NCBI GenBank assembly: GCA_964385045.1
Contig: CAYLNM010000121.1
Location: 1 to 14,367 of the forward strand
Reading direction: 5' to 3'
Length of the DNA: 14,367 bases
Source: CAYLNM01 sp964385045
GTDB lineage: Bacteria; Planctomycetota; Phycisphaerae; Phycisphaerales; SM1A02
The position numbers were made by a program, and so were the translations under genes. This document shows positions 1-6,770 of the stretch, piece after piece. The notes beneath the pieces were generated by a model. That model saw nothing but the letters and a program-made list of their open reading frames with translations, did no database searches and was not told where the DNA came from. Each line of letters opens with the position of its first letter. Positions within the stretch are counted from its first letter, which is position 1.

Positions 1-611
1 CCGCCGCCACGGCCGCCGCCGCCGCCGGTCTGCTCACCCTGGCCGAGCGCGGAGTCTAAATCGAAGTCCGGCGCGTTGTCGAAGTTCGGGACCTCGAAGA
101 GCAGGTCGCGGATCGAGTAGTAGCGGGTCTCGCGGGCCGAGCGGGAGCCGAGTCGCTCCTTGGTCCCGACCTCGACGAAGCCGCGGCGAAGCTGCCACGT
201 GGTCTCCTCGCCGACGTCCGCCCCCGCCTGCTCGAGGACGAGCTCGAGGACGTTGAGCGCCGGGCGCTCCTGCACCGAGAGCGTGATCGGCGTGTCGGGA
301 TCGATGCCGAACCCCGTGCGATCGTCGTTCCAGCGGGCGATCAGGTTGATGCCGAGGACGGTGCGGATGTACTCGATGGCCGAGCGGGCCGGCGTCTCCT
401 CGAAGTCGACCGTGAGGTCGGTGTAGAGGAGGCGGCCGAGCATCACGGCCTTGTCGGCGTTCTCCTGCTGGGCTCGGGCCGCCTGTCGCCGGGCCATCGC
501 GTCGACGCGGTCGCCGAGGGACTGGGCCGAGGCCACGCCGGCCGGCAGGGTCACGCAGGTCGCGAAGCCGAGGCCGGCGAGCAGCAGGGGTCGAAGGGTG
601 CGGGTCCGCAT
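1..611 (-). CDS. Secreted STN-domain-like protein, 3' end outside the window
   Basis: The first 203 codons are present; the frame runs open through the left edge. Residues 1-30 form a signal peptide (Arg-rich start, hydrophobic core LLLAGLGFATCV, likely cleavage after ASA near residue 29). Residues about 62-150 resemble the short N-terminal domain shared by secretins and TonB receptors (STN): a beta strand TVDFEE, helix SAIEYIRTVLGIN, then ITLSVQERPALNVLELVLEQAG. The segment YYSIRDLLFEVPNFDNAP (164-181) is a pattern I associate with planctomycete secreted or secretin-related proteins. A Gly-rich stretch begins at 196. ATG at 611 was chosen because GGAG lies 8 nt upstream and the signal peptide follows directly. 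Family knowledge suggests an envelope protein, perhaps linked to type II or IV secretion, but no secretin barrel is visible in the part shown. Existence is near certain, function is not. Confidence 0.85.
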   Translation of the reverse strand, partial: MRTRTLRPLLLAGLGFATCVTLPAGVASAQSLGDRVDAMARRQAARAQQENADKAVMLGRLLYTDLTVDFEETPARSAIEYIRTVLGINLIARWNDDRTGFGIDPDTPITLSVQERPALNVLELVLEQAGADVGEETTWQLRRGFVEVGTKERLGSRSARETRYYSIRDLLFEVPNFDNAPDFDLDSALGQGEQTGGGGGRGG

Positions 612-792
612 GTGGGGGGCTCCCGTGAATGCAGTGGGCGTCACCGAAGTGGGACGCGCCGGCGACGAATCCGTTCCGCCGGACTCGAAGTCTAGACCGA
701 GATCGGCCACTTCCCGCCGATGCGGGCCGAAAGTCGCCGGGTCCGAGGAGCCGATCGGCGCGAATCGCGACCGACCCGTCCAGCACGCGAAC

Positions 793-824
793 GGGCCGGC
801 GGTTTCGCCGCGACGATCCGGCCC
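793..824 (-). terminator. Inverted repeat just after the 828-3026 gene
   Basis: A perfect 7-bp GC-only inverted repeat (GGGCCGG / CCGGCCC, 18-nt loop) starts 3 nt beyond the stop codon of the minus-strand gene upstream. There is no T tract, so it may be a weak or factor-dependent terminator or chance in GC-rich DNA. The rest of 612-827 shows no gene and must hold the promoter of the STN-domain gene, though I see no clear -35/-10 boxes. Confidence 0.3.
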
Positions 825-827
825 CGA

Positions 828-3026
828 TCAGGGGCGGGGCGGGCCGAAGGGCCCGGCGATCTCGAGAGCTGCCAGCGTCTCGGCGTAGGTGATCAGGCCC
901 ATCGCCTGGGCCGCCAGCGGCATCCGCGGGTCCCACGGGGCCGACCGCAGGCCACCCCACGCCCGCTCGGGGCCTCGGACCGCCCACAGGTCCGGCTCGC
1001 GGACGGCGAGCTGCCGCAGGAACCGCATCGCCGCCGCGAGGTGCCGGCGATGCACGTCGCGCTCGGCCTCCGGCGTCAGGTCCGGGCGCCCCAGCATCCA
1101 CGCCAGCAGCACCGTCGGCCGCACCGACTGGGCCCCGGCGAGCGGCACCGCCGCGTCCGTGAGGTCGAAGCCGCCGGCCACCACCGGATGATCGCCGCCG
1201 CGGATCTGGATCCGCTCGAGGGCGGCCCGCATCGCCCGCAGGAGGGTGACGGTGGTCTCGGGGAGCGGGCGTCCCGTGAGCCGGGCGAGGTCCGCCTCCG
1301 CCATCGCCAGCCACGGCATCAGGGAGACGAGCTCCCCCGCGGGCACGCTGTCCCGGATCGCATCGACGGCGGCCGCGAGCTCGTCCGCGGCGTTGGGCAC
1401 CACGCCGCCGGGATCCAGCGCGTGGCGGGCGGCCGCGGCCACGAGCACCGCCCGGTCGTGCGGATCGAGCAGGGTCGCCACGCGGTCGTCCTGCCCGGCC
1501 GTCGCGGCGATCGTGGCCACGAGCACCGTTACGTCGGTGGCGGCGCGGGCGAGCAGGGCCCCCGCGTCGGGGGCGGCGGCGACCGGAGCACCCATCGCGG
1601 GCTCGGGGGTGGCCTCGGGCTCGGCCTCGGGCTCGGCTGACGGGTCGTTCGCGAGCTGCGGGGGGGGCCACGGGCGCTCGCCCGGCCGGCCGGGCGCGGC
1701 CGGATCGTCCACGGCACCCAGCTCGCCCAGCGCGGACTCGGCGAGCACGATCGCGGCCGCGGTCACGGGGTCCTCCAGAGGCGGCCGCTCCGCCGCCGCC
1801 TGCAGCCGCAGCTCCTCGAGCACCGCGCGGGCGGACATCGCCCCGCGCTGGCGGTCGTCCGAGCGCACGCCGGGAGCGGCGGCCCAGCGGGCCATGGCGT
1901 AGGCGACGAGCGCCTGCTCGCGGGCGGGGGCGACGGCGGGCCGGTACGCGTCGATCGACGCGTCGTAGTCGCCGCGGAGGCCGATCGGCTCCTCCTCGGC
2001 CCACAGGCGGCTCACGAGGTGGTTGAAGAGATCGCGGCCCGCCGCCACGAGCAGCGGCCGGCGGACGGAGGCGGGGGCCACCGGCTCGTGCCCGCGCACG
2101 CGGGGGCCGGGCAGGTCGCCCGGCGCCCGCTGCACGAAGTGGACCGTGCGGAAGCGGTAGAGGCGGACGCCGAACCGCTCGCGCAGTCCCTCGTACGTCT
2201 CGACCGGCAGGCCCAGGTCCCCGGCGAGGGCGGGCAGGACGCGGGCGACGTCCGAGGCCGAGCCGTCGGTCGCCATCCGGCCGGGCCACGCCAGGGCCAC
2301 GCGGTCGTCCCATCGAAGGGCGAGCCCGTCGAGTCCGGGCTCGAGCTGCACCGACACGTCCTCGAGCGTGCGGCCCGCCAGCGGTACGAGGGGGCCGGCG
2401 AGCTCGAGCTCCATCGTCAGGCGGCGCCCGATCCCGTCGCCGACCGTCTCGCGGAGCGCCCGCACCACGCGGTCGCCGAGGGCCGCCGCCATCGCCCCGC
2501 CCGCGGCGCGCCGGACGAGCCCGGCCCGGGCCCGGGCGACCGCCGGCTCGTCGGCCGCGGCCTCGCCGAAGAGCGGCACCGCGGCGTCCACGTCGGCGAG
2601 GAGCCGGCCGCGGGCGCGAAGGCCGACGCGCACCGCGGTGCCGCCGGCGAGCGGCACGCGGGCGGCGGCGTCCTCGGGGTCGGGAACGTCGTAGCGCTCG
2701 AGCCAGCCGGTCACGGTCACGGCGGCGACCGCGGCGTCGCCGGCGTCGGGCGTGGCGGCGGCGGTGACGGAGGGGCCGCCGGGCGCACCGCCGGTCGGCC
2801 CGACGCCGGGGACCATCGCGCCGACGGCGCGCGTGCCCCCCGCGGCGGCCAGACTGTCCGGCGACGGCGTGGCGGCCGCGACGTCGCCGACCGGCGAGAT
2901 CGCGGCGGCGAGGACCCCCAGCAGCGTTCCGGCGAGAGTGGACCGGCCGGACTCGGCGGTCGTGCGGTTGCCGGCGGGGAACGACGTCGCGTCACCGCCA
3001 CGGCTCGCGTGGCATCCGGGCATCAT
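828..3026 (-). CDS. Large secreted protein of unknown function
   Basis: A 732-residue protein I cannot assign. Residues 1-30 are polar, then LAGTLLGVLAAAISPVGDVAAA (31-52) reads as a signal peptide core and cleavage site, so export is likely. Residues 53-105 are an Ala/Gly/Pro-rich low-complexity segment. About 106-320 looks like mixed alpha/beta. About 327-440 and 485-725 are rich in amphipathic helices, including DLFNHLVSRLWAEEEPIGL, a following AYRPAVAPAREQALVAYAMARWA, and GG...DPRMPLAAQAMGLITYAE near the C-terminus; the last is reminiscent of alpha/alpha-toroid repeats as in squalene-cyclase-like proteins, but this is inference. An acidic EPEAEPEATPEP linker sits at 465-476. Two adjacent ATGs (3026 and 3023) are the only good starts; neither has a clear Shine-Dalgarno. 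The reading frame stays open far upstream of 3026, but the translation there turns into Arg-rich low-complexity, so I cut it here. Confidence 0.75.
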   Translation of the reverse strand: MMPGCHASRGGDATSFPAGNRTTAESGRSTLAGTLLGVLAAAISPVGDVAAATPSPDSLAAAGGTRAVGAMVPGVGPTGGAPGGPSVTAAATPDAGDAAVAAVTVTGWLERYDVPDPEDAAARVPLAGGTAVRVGLRARGRLLADVDAAVPLFGEAAADEPAVARARAGLVRRAAGGAMAAALGDRVVRALRETVGDGIGRRLTMELELAGPLVPLAGRTLEDVSVQLEPGLDGLALRWDDRVALAWPGRMATDGSASDVARVLPALAGDLGLPVETYEGLRERFGVRLYRFRTVHFVQRAPGDLPGPRVRGHEPVAPASVRRPLLVAAGRDLFNHLVSRLWAEEEPIGLRGDYDASIDAYRPAVAPAREQALVAYAMARWAAAPGVRSDDRQRGAMSARAVLEELRLQAAAERPPLEDPVTAAAIVLAESALGELGAVDDPAAPGRPGERPWPPPQLANDPSAEPEAEPEATPEPAMGAPVAAAPDAGALLARAATDVTVLVATIAATAGQDDRVATLLDPHDRAVLVAAAARHALDPGGVVPNAADELAAAVDAIRDSVPAGELVSLMPWLAMAEADLARLTGRPLPETTVTLLRAMRAALERIQIRGGDHPVVAGGFDLTDAAVPLAGAQSVRPTVLLAWMLGRPDLTPEAERDVHRRHLAAAMRFLRQLAVREPDLWAVRGPERAWGGLRSAPWDPRMPLAAQAMGLITYAETLAALEIAGPFGPPRP

Positions 3027-3156
3027 CCGGGCGCGACCGGACCGCCACGTCCGGGAAGAACCGCCCCGACGGGCTCCGCGCCGCACGATCCTCGCCGCGC
3101 GGCAACCGGCACGGGCGTTGCGTCCGTACCGAGGACAACCGGAGATCGGATCGACC

Positions 3157-3249
3157 ATGAGCATCTTCATCGAGAGTGTCATCGCGAGCACCGAGAACCG
3201 CAAACGGATGGTCCTGCTCAGCCTCCTGTCGTTCATCGTGCTCCTCTGA
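3157..3249 (+). CDS. Small membrane peptide, 30 residues
   Basis: An unrecognised short gene. The peptide has an amphipathic N-terminal half (MSIFIESVIASTE), a basic patch NRKR (14-17) and a hydrophobic C-terminal helix MVLLSLLSFIVLL (18-30), giving a positively flanked single membrane segment that ends at the C-terminus. Evidence that it is real: 28 of 30 sense codons end in G or C, all four Ile codons are ATC, and Leu uses only CTG/CTC, matching the codon use of the genuine genes here, while the hydrophobic composition is quite unlike the Arg/Pro/Gly/Ala translations of the DNA around it. GGAG lies 12 nt before the ATG, slightly far. GC-rich inverted repeats follow the stop at 3263-3293. 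It stands alone on the plus strand, divergent from the large secreted-protein gene. It could be a type I toxin-like or regulatory membrane peptide; nothing in the sequence decides this. Confidence 0.55.
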   Translation: MSIFIESVIASTENRKRMVLLSLLSFIVLL

Positions 3250-3262
3250 CCCATCCGGGACC

Positions 3263-3293
3263 CCGGGCGGGGCGGGTCCGCCCGATCGCCCGG
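3263..3293 (+). terminator. GC-rich hairpins after the small peptide gene
   Basis: Two alternative inverted repeats lie 14-16 nt after the stop of the 30-residue gene: GGGCGG/CCGCCC (3265-3270 with 3278-3283, 7-nt loop) and CCGGGCG/CGCCCGG (3263-3269 with 3287-3293). No T tract follows. Such repeats are easy to find in DNA this rich in GC, so the call is tentative. Confidence 0.25.
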
Positions 3294-3423
3294 AACGTCC
3301 CCGAGCCCTCGTGCACGCCGCGCCGGCGACCGACGACGTGGTCCCGCCGCGAGCCGCGGAGCAGCTCGCTCCTCCGCCGCTCGCCCGCCGGACCGCCCCG
3401 CTCGTCGCCCCGCGGCGCACGCC

Positions 3424-3453
3424 CGGGCAACCACCGTGCGGGCAACCACCGTG
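3424..3453. repeat. 15-bp tandem duplication
   Basis: Two perfect adjacent copies of CGGGCAACCACCGTG, followed directly by a doubled CTCGTG hexamer. Lies in the non-coding C-skewed stretch. Confidence 0.85.
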
Positions 3454-3587
3454 CTCGTGCTCGTCCCGTGGCCCCCGGTCACGCCGCCCGACCGCCCCGG
3501 ATGCCGCCCGCCGACCGTGTGCACCTCCCGGGCTCCTCCCGGGTCGCCTCCGGGCTGGCTTCCGGCCGCCCCGGGGCCCACGGTCCC

Positions 3588-3650
3588 GGCTCGACCGGCT
3601 CGACCCGCCCGACCCGCTCGACCGGCTCGCCCGGCCGGTCCGGCTCGACC
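3588..3650. repeat. Seven-unit 9-bp tandem repeat
   Basis: Seven consecutive 9-bp units with consensus GGCTCGACC. Units 1, 2 and 7 are exact; unit 4 differs at one position, units 3 and 5 at one or two, and unit 6 is the most diverged. The period is a multiple of three, so open frames through it give repeating tripeptides, but I do not regard those frames as genes. Confidence 0.8.
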
Positions 3651-4109
3651 CCCGAGCCGACATGACGAGCCGCCAGGGTGCCCCCGGACCGGCGGGTCTC
3701 GTCCGGGCATCCGTCCGCGCGACGCGTACTCGACGACCCGCGGCTCCACCGCCGCACGCAGCCGCGCATCGCCCGCCACCGCACGTGCACGCGCGGGTGC
3801 CTCGGTGCGGCCGCGCCGCATTCGCTCGTCCCGCTCGCTCGACTGCGTGGTTCGCCCGCTCCCCCGCGATCGCCCACCCGCCCTCGACCGCGTGCGCGCC
3901 CGTCGTGCCCCGATCCCCCCACGTCGCGTGCGTCCGCACCGTGGGCGACCGCCGTCGCGGGATGTCCCTCGCCCCGGCCCTCGTCCCGGGGCCGGTCGTG
4001 GACAACGTGCCGTCATCGCCGCGCCCCCGTTGCGGTGGCGGCCGGAATCGCGAGCATGTCGACGCGGTCGCGGGACCGCGCCGTCGCCCGTCACGCCTTG
4101 CCATCGGAC

Positions 4110-5579
4110 ATGTCGCTGCTCGCCACCGCCCGACGACTCGAGACGCTCGGACTCGCCGCCGCCGCCGGACGACTGGTGCGGACGATGCAGCATCCGCGGC
4201 GCGCGCAGCATCGCACGCTGCAGGCCGTCGTCGAGTGGATCGCCGAGAGCGAGTGCGGTCGCCGGCATCGACTCGGCGACGTCGACTCCGTGCGCCGGTT
4301 CCGCGAGCTCGTCCCGCCCACCACCCGCGAGGAGCTGCGGTTCGACCTCGAGCGGACGGTGGGCGGCGAGCCCGACGTGCTCGTTCCGGGCCGCGCGGTC
4401 GCCGCCCGTGCCACCATGTCCGGCCCGCCGCGCGGCGTGCTGGTGCCGGTCAGCCCGCGCTGCCGCGGGCGCGCCGCCCGCGACGCGGCCGGCGCCTGGA
4501 CCGCGGGCCTCCTGCGTCATCGCCCGCGGATCCTCGGCGGGGCGGTGCTGGTGCTGCCCGCGGTGCGGCCGCCCGCCGCCCGCACCGGCGCCGCCGCGAC
4601 CGCCGGCACCCGCCTCGACCATCTGCTCGACGTGCTGCCGCCGGTCCTGCGTCGCCGCCTCGCGGTGCCGCCCGGGCTGATCCCCGCCGACCTGCCGCCG
4701 GGCGCGCGGCAGCGGCTGATCATGCGGCTCGGCCTCGGCCGTGACGTGCGGCTGGTCGTCGGCGGCGATCCGGCCGAGCTCGCGGCGTGCTTCGGCACCG
4801 CGGACGAGCTGGCCGAGGCGATCGTCCGCGACGTGCGCGACGGCACCGTCGCGGTCGCCGGGCCGCTGCCCACGCGGGTCGAGGACGAGCTGCGCCGGCG
4901 GTTCCCCCCGGACCGCGACCGGGCGCGTCAGCTCGACCGGGGCCGCGACGTCCGGGACGGTCGGCTGCTGCCGGTCGAGGCCTGGTCGCTGGAGGCGGTG
5001 GCCTGCCTCGCCCAGGGCCGCACGGTGACGCTGCGGGCCCGTCTCGATCCGTGGCTGGACCCGTGGCGGCGCGGCCGCGGTCCGGTGGTGGTGGACCTCG
5101 GCCTGCTTTCCGCCGAGGCCCACGTCGCGCACGCGGCGGCGGTCCTGCCGTCGGCCGCGATCTCGTCCGGGACGGCGCCCGGGGCGGCGTCCGACCCGGG
5201 ACCGCCGCCGGTCGCCGACCGCGAGGCGGAGGCGGCGCCGACCATCCTCGTCCGCCCGTCGACGCGGCCGTGGCTCGACGACGATCCCGTGCCCGGACCG
5301 CTGCTGACGGGAGCCGGTCCGCCGGCGCTCGACGCCGCGTTCCTCGAGTACGTCGACGTGGAGGAGCTCGACGCCGACCCGGCCGCCCCCGAGCGCTGGA
5401 CGTTCCGCGAGATCGACGAGCTGGCATCCGGCCGCCGCTACGGCGTGTTCGCCACCACGAGCGGCGGCCTGCTGCGGATCGAGACGCAGGACGTGGTCGA
5501 GGTGGCGGGCCACGCGGGGCCGACGCCGCTGCTGCGGCACCGGGGCCGCGTGGCGAGCATGCTGGAGGCGGTGCCCTGA
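4110..5579 (+). CDS. GH3-like acyl-adenylating protein, degenerate and lacking the C-terminal lobe
   Basis: A 489-residue member of the GH3 (auxin-responsive GH3 / acyl-acid-amido synthetase) family by overall pattern. The N-terminal region AQHRTLQAVVEWIAESECGRRH (32-53) with VRRFRELVPPTTREEL matches the GH3 opening. A middle segment with WSLEAVACLAQGRTVTL (292-308) and VVVDLGLLSAEAH (326-338) follows. FLEYVDVEEL (411-420) and GRRYGVFATTSGGLLRIETQDVVEV (441-465) correspond to the family's FEFIP and GxxYxxVxTTxxGLYRYxxGDVV blocks. Departures: the TSGTTG-type nucleotide loop is replaced by ATMSGPPRGVLVP (101-113); the SEG motif reads AEA (335-337); about 70 residues of Ala/Pro-rich sequence are inserted before FLEY; and the protein stops nine residues after the LLRHRGR block (474-480), so the C-terminal lobe that should follow is absent. 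It may be a pseudoenzyme or altered in substrate. ATG 4110 fits the family's N-terminal length; ATG 4056 in frame is the alternative. Confidence 0.75.
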   Translation: MSLLATARRLETLGLAAAAGRLVRTMQHPRRAQHRTLQAVVEWIAESECGRRHRLGDVDSVRRFRELVPPTTREELRFDLERTVGGEPDVLVPGRAVAARATMSGPPRGVLVPVSPRCRGRAARDAAGAWTAGLLRHRPRILGGAVLVLPAVRPPAARTGAAATAGTRLDHLLDVLPPVLRRRLAVPPGLIPADLPPGARQRLIMRLGLGRDVRLVVGGDPAELAACFGTADELAEAIVRDVRDGTVAVAGPLPTRVEDELRRRFPPDRDRARQLDRGRDVRDGRLLPVEAWSLEAVACLAQGRTVTLRARLDPWLDPWRRGRGPVVVDLGLLSAEAHVAHAAAVLPSAAISSGTAPGAASDPGPPPVADREAEAAPTILVRPSTRPWLDDDPVPGPLLTGAGPPALDAAFLEYVDVEELDADPAAPERWTFREIDELASGRRYGVFATTSGGLLRIETQDVVEVAGHAGPTPLLRHRGRVASMLEAVP

Positions 5580-5660
5580 GCCGTCGCCCGTCGTCGCGGC
5601 GGCCGGCGCCGCCGACGTCGCCGACGTCGCCGGCGCCGCTGCGTCCCGGAACGGCGGTCG

Positions 5661-5705
5661 GGGGGCATGGGTCGCGCGGCGCCACCCCGGCTGCCGCATG
5701 CCCCC
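5661..5705. terminator. Inverted repeat between convergent genes
   Basis: A perfect 9-bp inverted repeat, GGGGGCATG (5661-5669) with CATGCCCCC (5697-5705) and a 27-nt loop, sits in the 136-bp gap between the convergent GH3-like and sirtuin genes, where a bidirectional terminator is expected. No T tract. The gap also holds a GCCGACGTC 9-bp tandem pair. Confidence 0.4.
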
Positions 5706-5715
5706 TGCGTCGCGG

Positions 5716-6537
5716 TCAGCCCTCGTCGCCCGCCCCGCCCCCGAACGCCTCGTCCATCAGCCGCGGCAGGGCGACGCCGCCCGCCGCGACCAGCCGGTGG
5801 GTCACGCGGTCGCTCGCCGCCGTCGACTGCGGGTTGACCTCGATCACCGGCGCCCCGACCGCGAGCGCCGCATCGATGAAGCCCGCCGCCGGGTAGACGA
5901 CGCTGCTCGTGCCGACCGAGAGGAAGCAGTCGCAGCCGTGCATCGACTGCTCGGCCCGCTCGATCGCGGCCGTCGGCAGCATCTCGCCGAACCACACCAC
6001 GTCCGGCCGCAGCAGCGCGCCCGGATGATGCGGCGACGGGGGCGGGAAGACCGGCATCGGCCCGGGCTCCAGCGGCACGCGCCGGCCGGTCTCGGTGCAC
6101 CGCCACTCCATGATCGTGCCGTGCAGCTCGACGACGTCCTCGCTCCCGGCCCGCTGGTGCAAGCGGTCCACGTTCTGCGTGAGCAGCGTGCACGTGCCGT
6201 CCCGCTCCCGCATCACCCGCTCGAGGCGGGCCAGCGCCCGGTGCCCCGGATTCGGCTCGGCCGCGAGGCAGCGGGTGCGGCGGTGGTCGTACCAGCGGGT
6301 GACGGTCTCGGGATCGCGGGCGAAGGCCTCGGGCGTGGCGAGCTCCTGCGGGTCGAACTCCTTCCAGAGCGCCTCCATCGTGTCGCGGAACGTGGGGATG
6401 TCGCTCTCGGCGGAGATGCCGGCGCCGGTGAGGATCACCACCCGGCGTGCGCGAGCGAGATCGGCGGCGGCGGCCGCGAGGCACGCCGGATCGAGGGCGT
6501 CCCCGGCGGGCGTCGGTGCGTCGTCGTGATCGGGCAC
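5716..6537 (-). CDS. cobB: Class III sirtuin (NAD-dependent protein deacylase, CobB/SIRT5 type)
   Basis: A 273-residue Sir2 family enzyme that would remove acyl groups from protein lysines using NAD, releasing nicotinamide and O-acyl-ADP-ribose; cytoplasmic, no signal peptide. Visible motifs: GAGISAESDIPTFRD (38-52, NAD binding), TQNVDRLHQRAGS (120-132), catalytic His in ELHG (His139), RPDVVWFGE (177-185), VGTSSVVYPAA (208-218) and EVNPQ (233-237). YDHR (83-86) is the YxxR pair that marks desuccinylase/demalonylase sirtuins such as SIRT5 and CobB. The usual four zinc cysteines are missing: only C147 lies between ELHG and RPDVVWFGE. I chose the GTG at 6537 because GGAG lies exactly 7 nt upstream and it gives the usual family length; an in-frame ATG at 6630 would add 31 Arg/Pro-rich residues and has no good ribosome site. 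Divergent from the NADAR gene. Confidence 0.92.
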   Translation of the reverse strand: MPDHDDAPTPAGDALDPACLAAAAADLARARRVVILTGAGISAESDIPTFRDTMEALWKEFDPQELATPEAFARDPETVTRWYDHRRTRCLAAEPNPGHRALARLERVMRERDGTCTLLTQNVDRLHQRAGSEDVVELHGTIMEWRCTETGRRVPLEPGPMPVFPPPSPHHPGALLRPDVVWFGEMLPTAAIERAEQSMHGCDCFLSVGTSSVVYPAAGFIDAALAVGAPVIEVNPQSTAASDRVTHRLVAAGGVALPRLMDEAFGGGAGDEG

Positions 6538-6668
6538 GGGGCGTCTCCGAAGGGTCTCCGGGGGATCGTCGGGGCGTCGCCCGCACGCCGCTCGCGTGCC
6601 GTCGGGCGCCGCCGGCGCGAACGGCGCCATCCACCGGGACCATAGCGAACCGGTCCGATATTCGGGGT

Positions 6669-6682
6669 GTCGCCGCGGCGAC
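6669..6682. promoter_or_regulatory. 14-bp palindrome in the sirtuin/NADAR intergenic region
   Basis: GTCGCCGCGGCGAC is a perfect palindrome lying 131 bp before the sirtuin GTG and 88 bp before the NADAR ATG. The nearby 6643-6663 stretch, with CCATAG and CCGATATTCGG, is AT-richer than its surroundings and is where divergent promoters could sit. The palindrome could be an operator serving both genes; its GC-only core makes chance occurrence possible. Confidence 0.3.
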
Positions 6683-6770
6683 GCGATCGGTACGGTGACG
6701 GGTGGACGCGGCGTGGTCGAGGGGGGGTCCCGACGACCGCGACCGCAGGGCTCGATGGGAACCGGCGACG

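Larger units (their letters stand above)
3250..4109. other. C-skewed stretch without a convincing gene
   Basis: About 860 bases between the small peptide gene and the GH3-like gene. Reading frames are open on both strands only because stop codons are rare at this GC content; their translations are Arg/Pro/Ala/Gly/Ser low complexity with no recognisable fold, signal peptide or hydrophobic core. The plus strand is strongly C-rich over roughly 3250-3960. Two tandem repeat tracts (3424-3453, 3588-3650) lie in it. The promoter and leader of the GH3-like gene must be in its last part, but I see no clear boxes. I see no tRNA or known RNA. Confidence 0.5.

Noticed and set aside
34..2313. 759-residue minus-strand open frame
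   Set aside because: Its translation is Arg/Pro/Ala/Gly-rich with no motifs and it overlaps two better-supported genes on the same strand; it is a by-product of high GC.
2019..3665. 548-residue plus-strand open frame
   Set aside because: Antisense to the large secreted-protein gene and low complexity throughout.
3479..3922. 147-residue minus-strand frame in the gene-poor stretch
   Set aside because: Low complexity; its only pattern (VEP/GEP repeats) comes from the 9-bp tandem repeat.
3027..5699. Continuation of the 828-3026 minus-strand frame up to 5699, as one 1623-residue protein
   Set aside because: Beyond 3026 the translation is Arg/Gly/Pro low complexity and lies opposite the GH3-like gene; a signal peptide begins just inside 3026.
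6538..6630. N-terminal extension of the sirtuin to an ATG at 6630
   Set aside because: The added 31 residues are Arg/Pro-rich and unlike the family, while the GTG at 6537 has GGAG at 7-nt spacing, the same as two other genes here.
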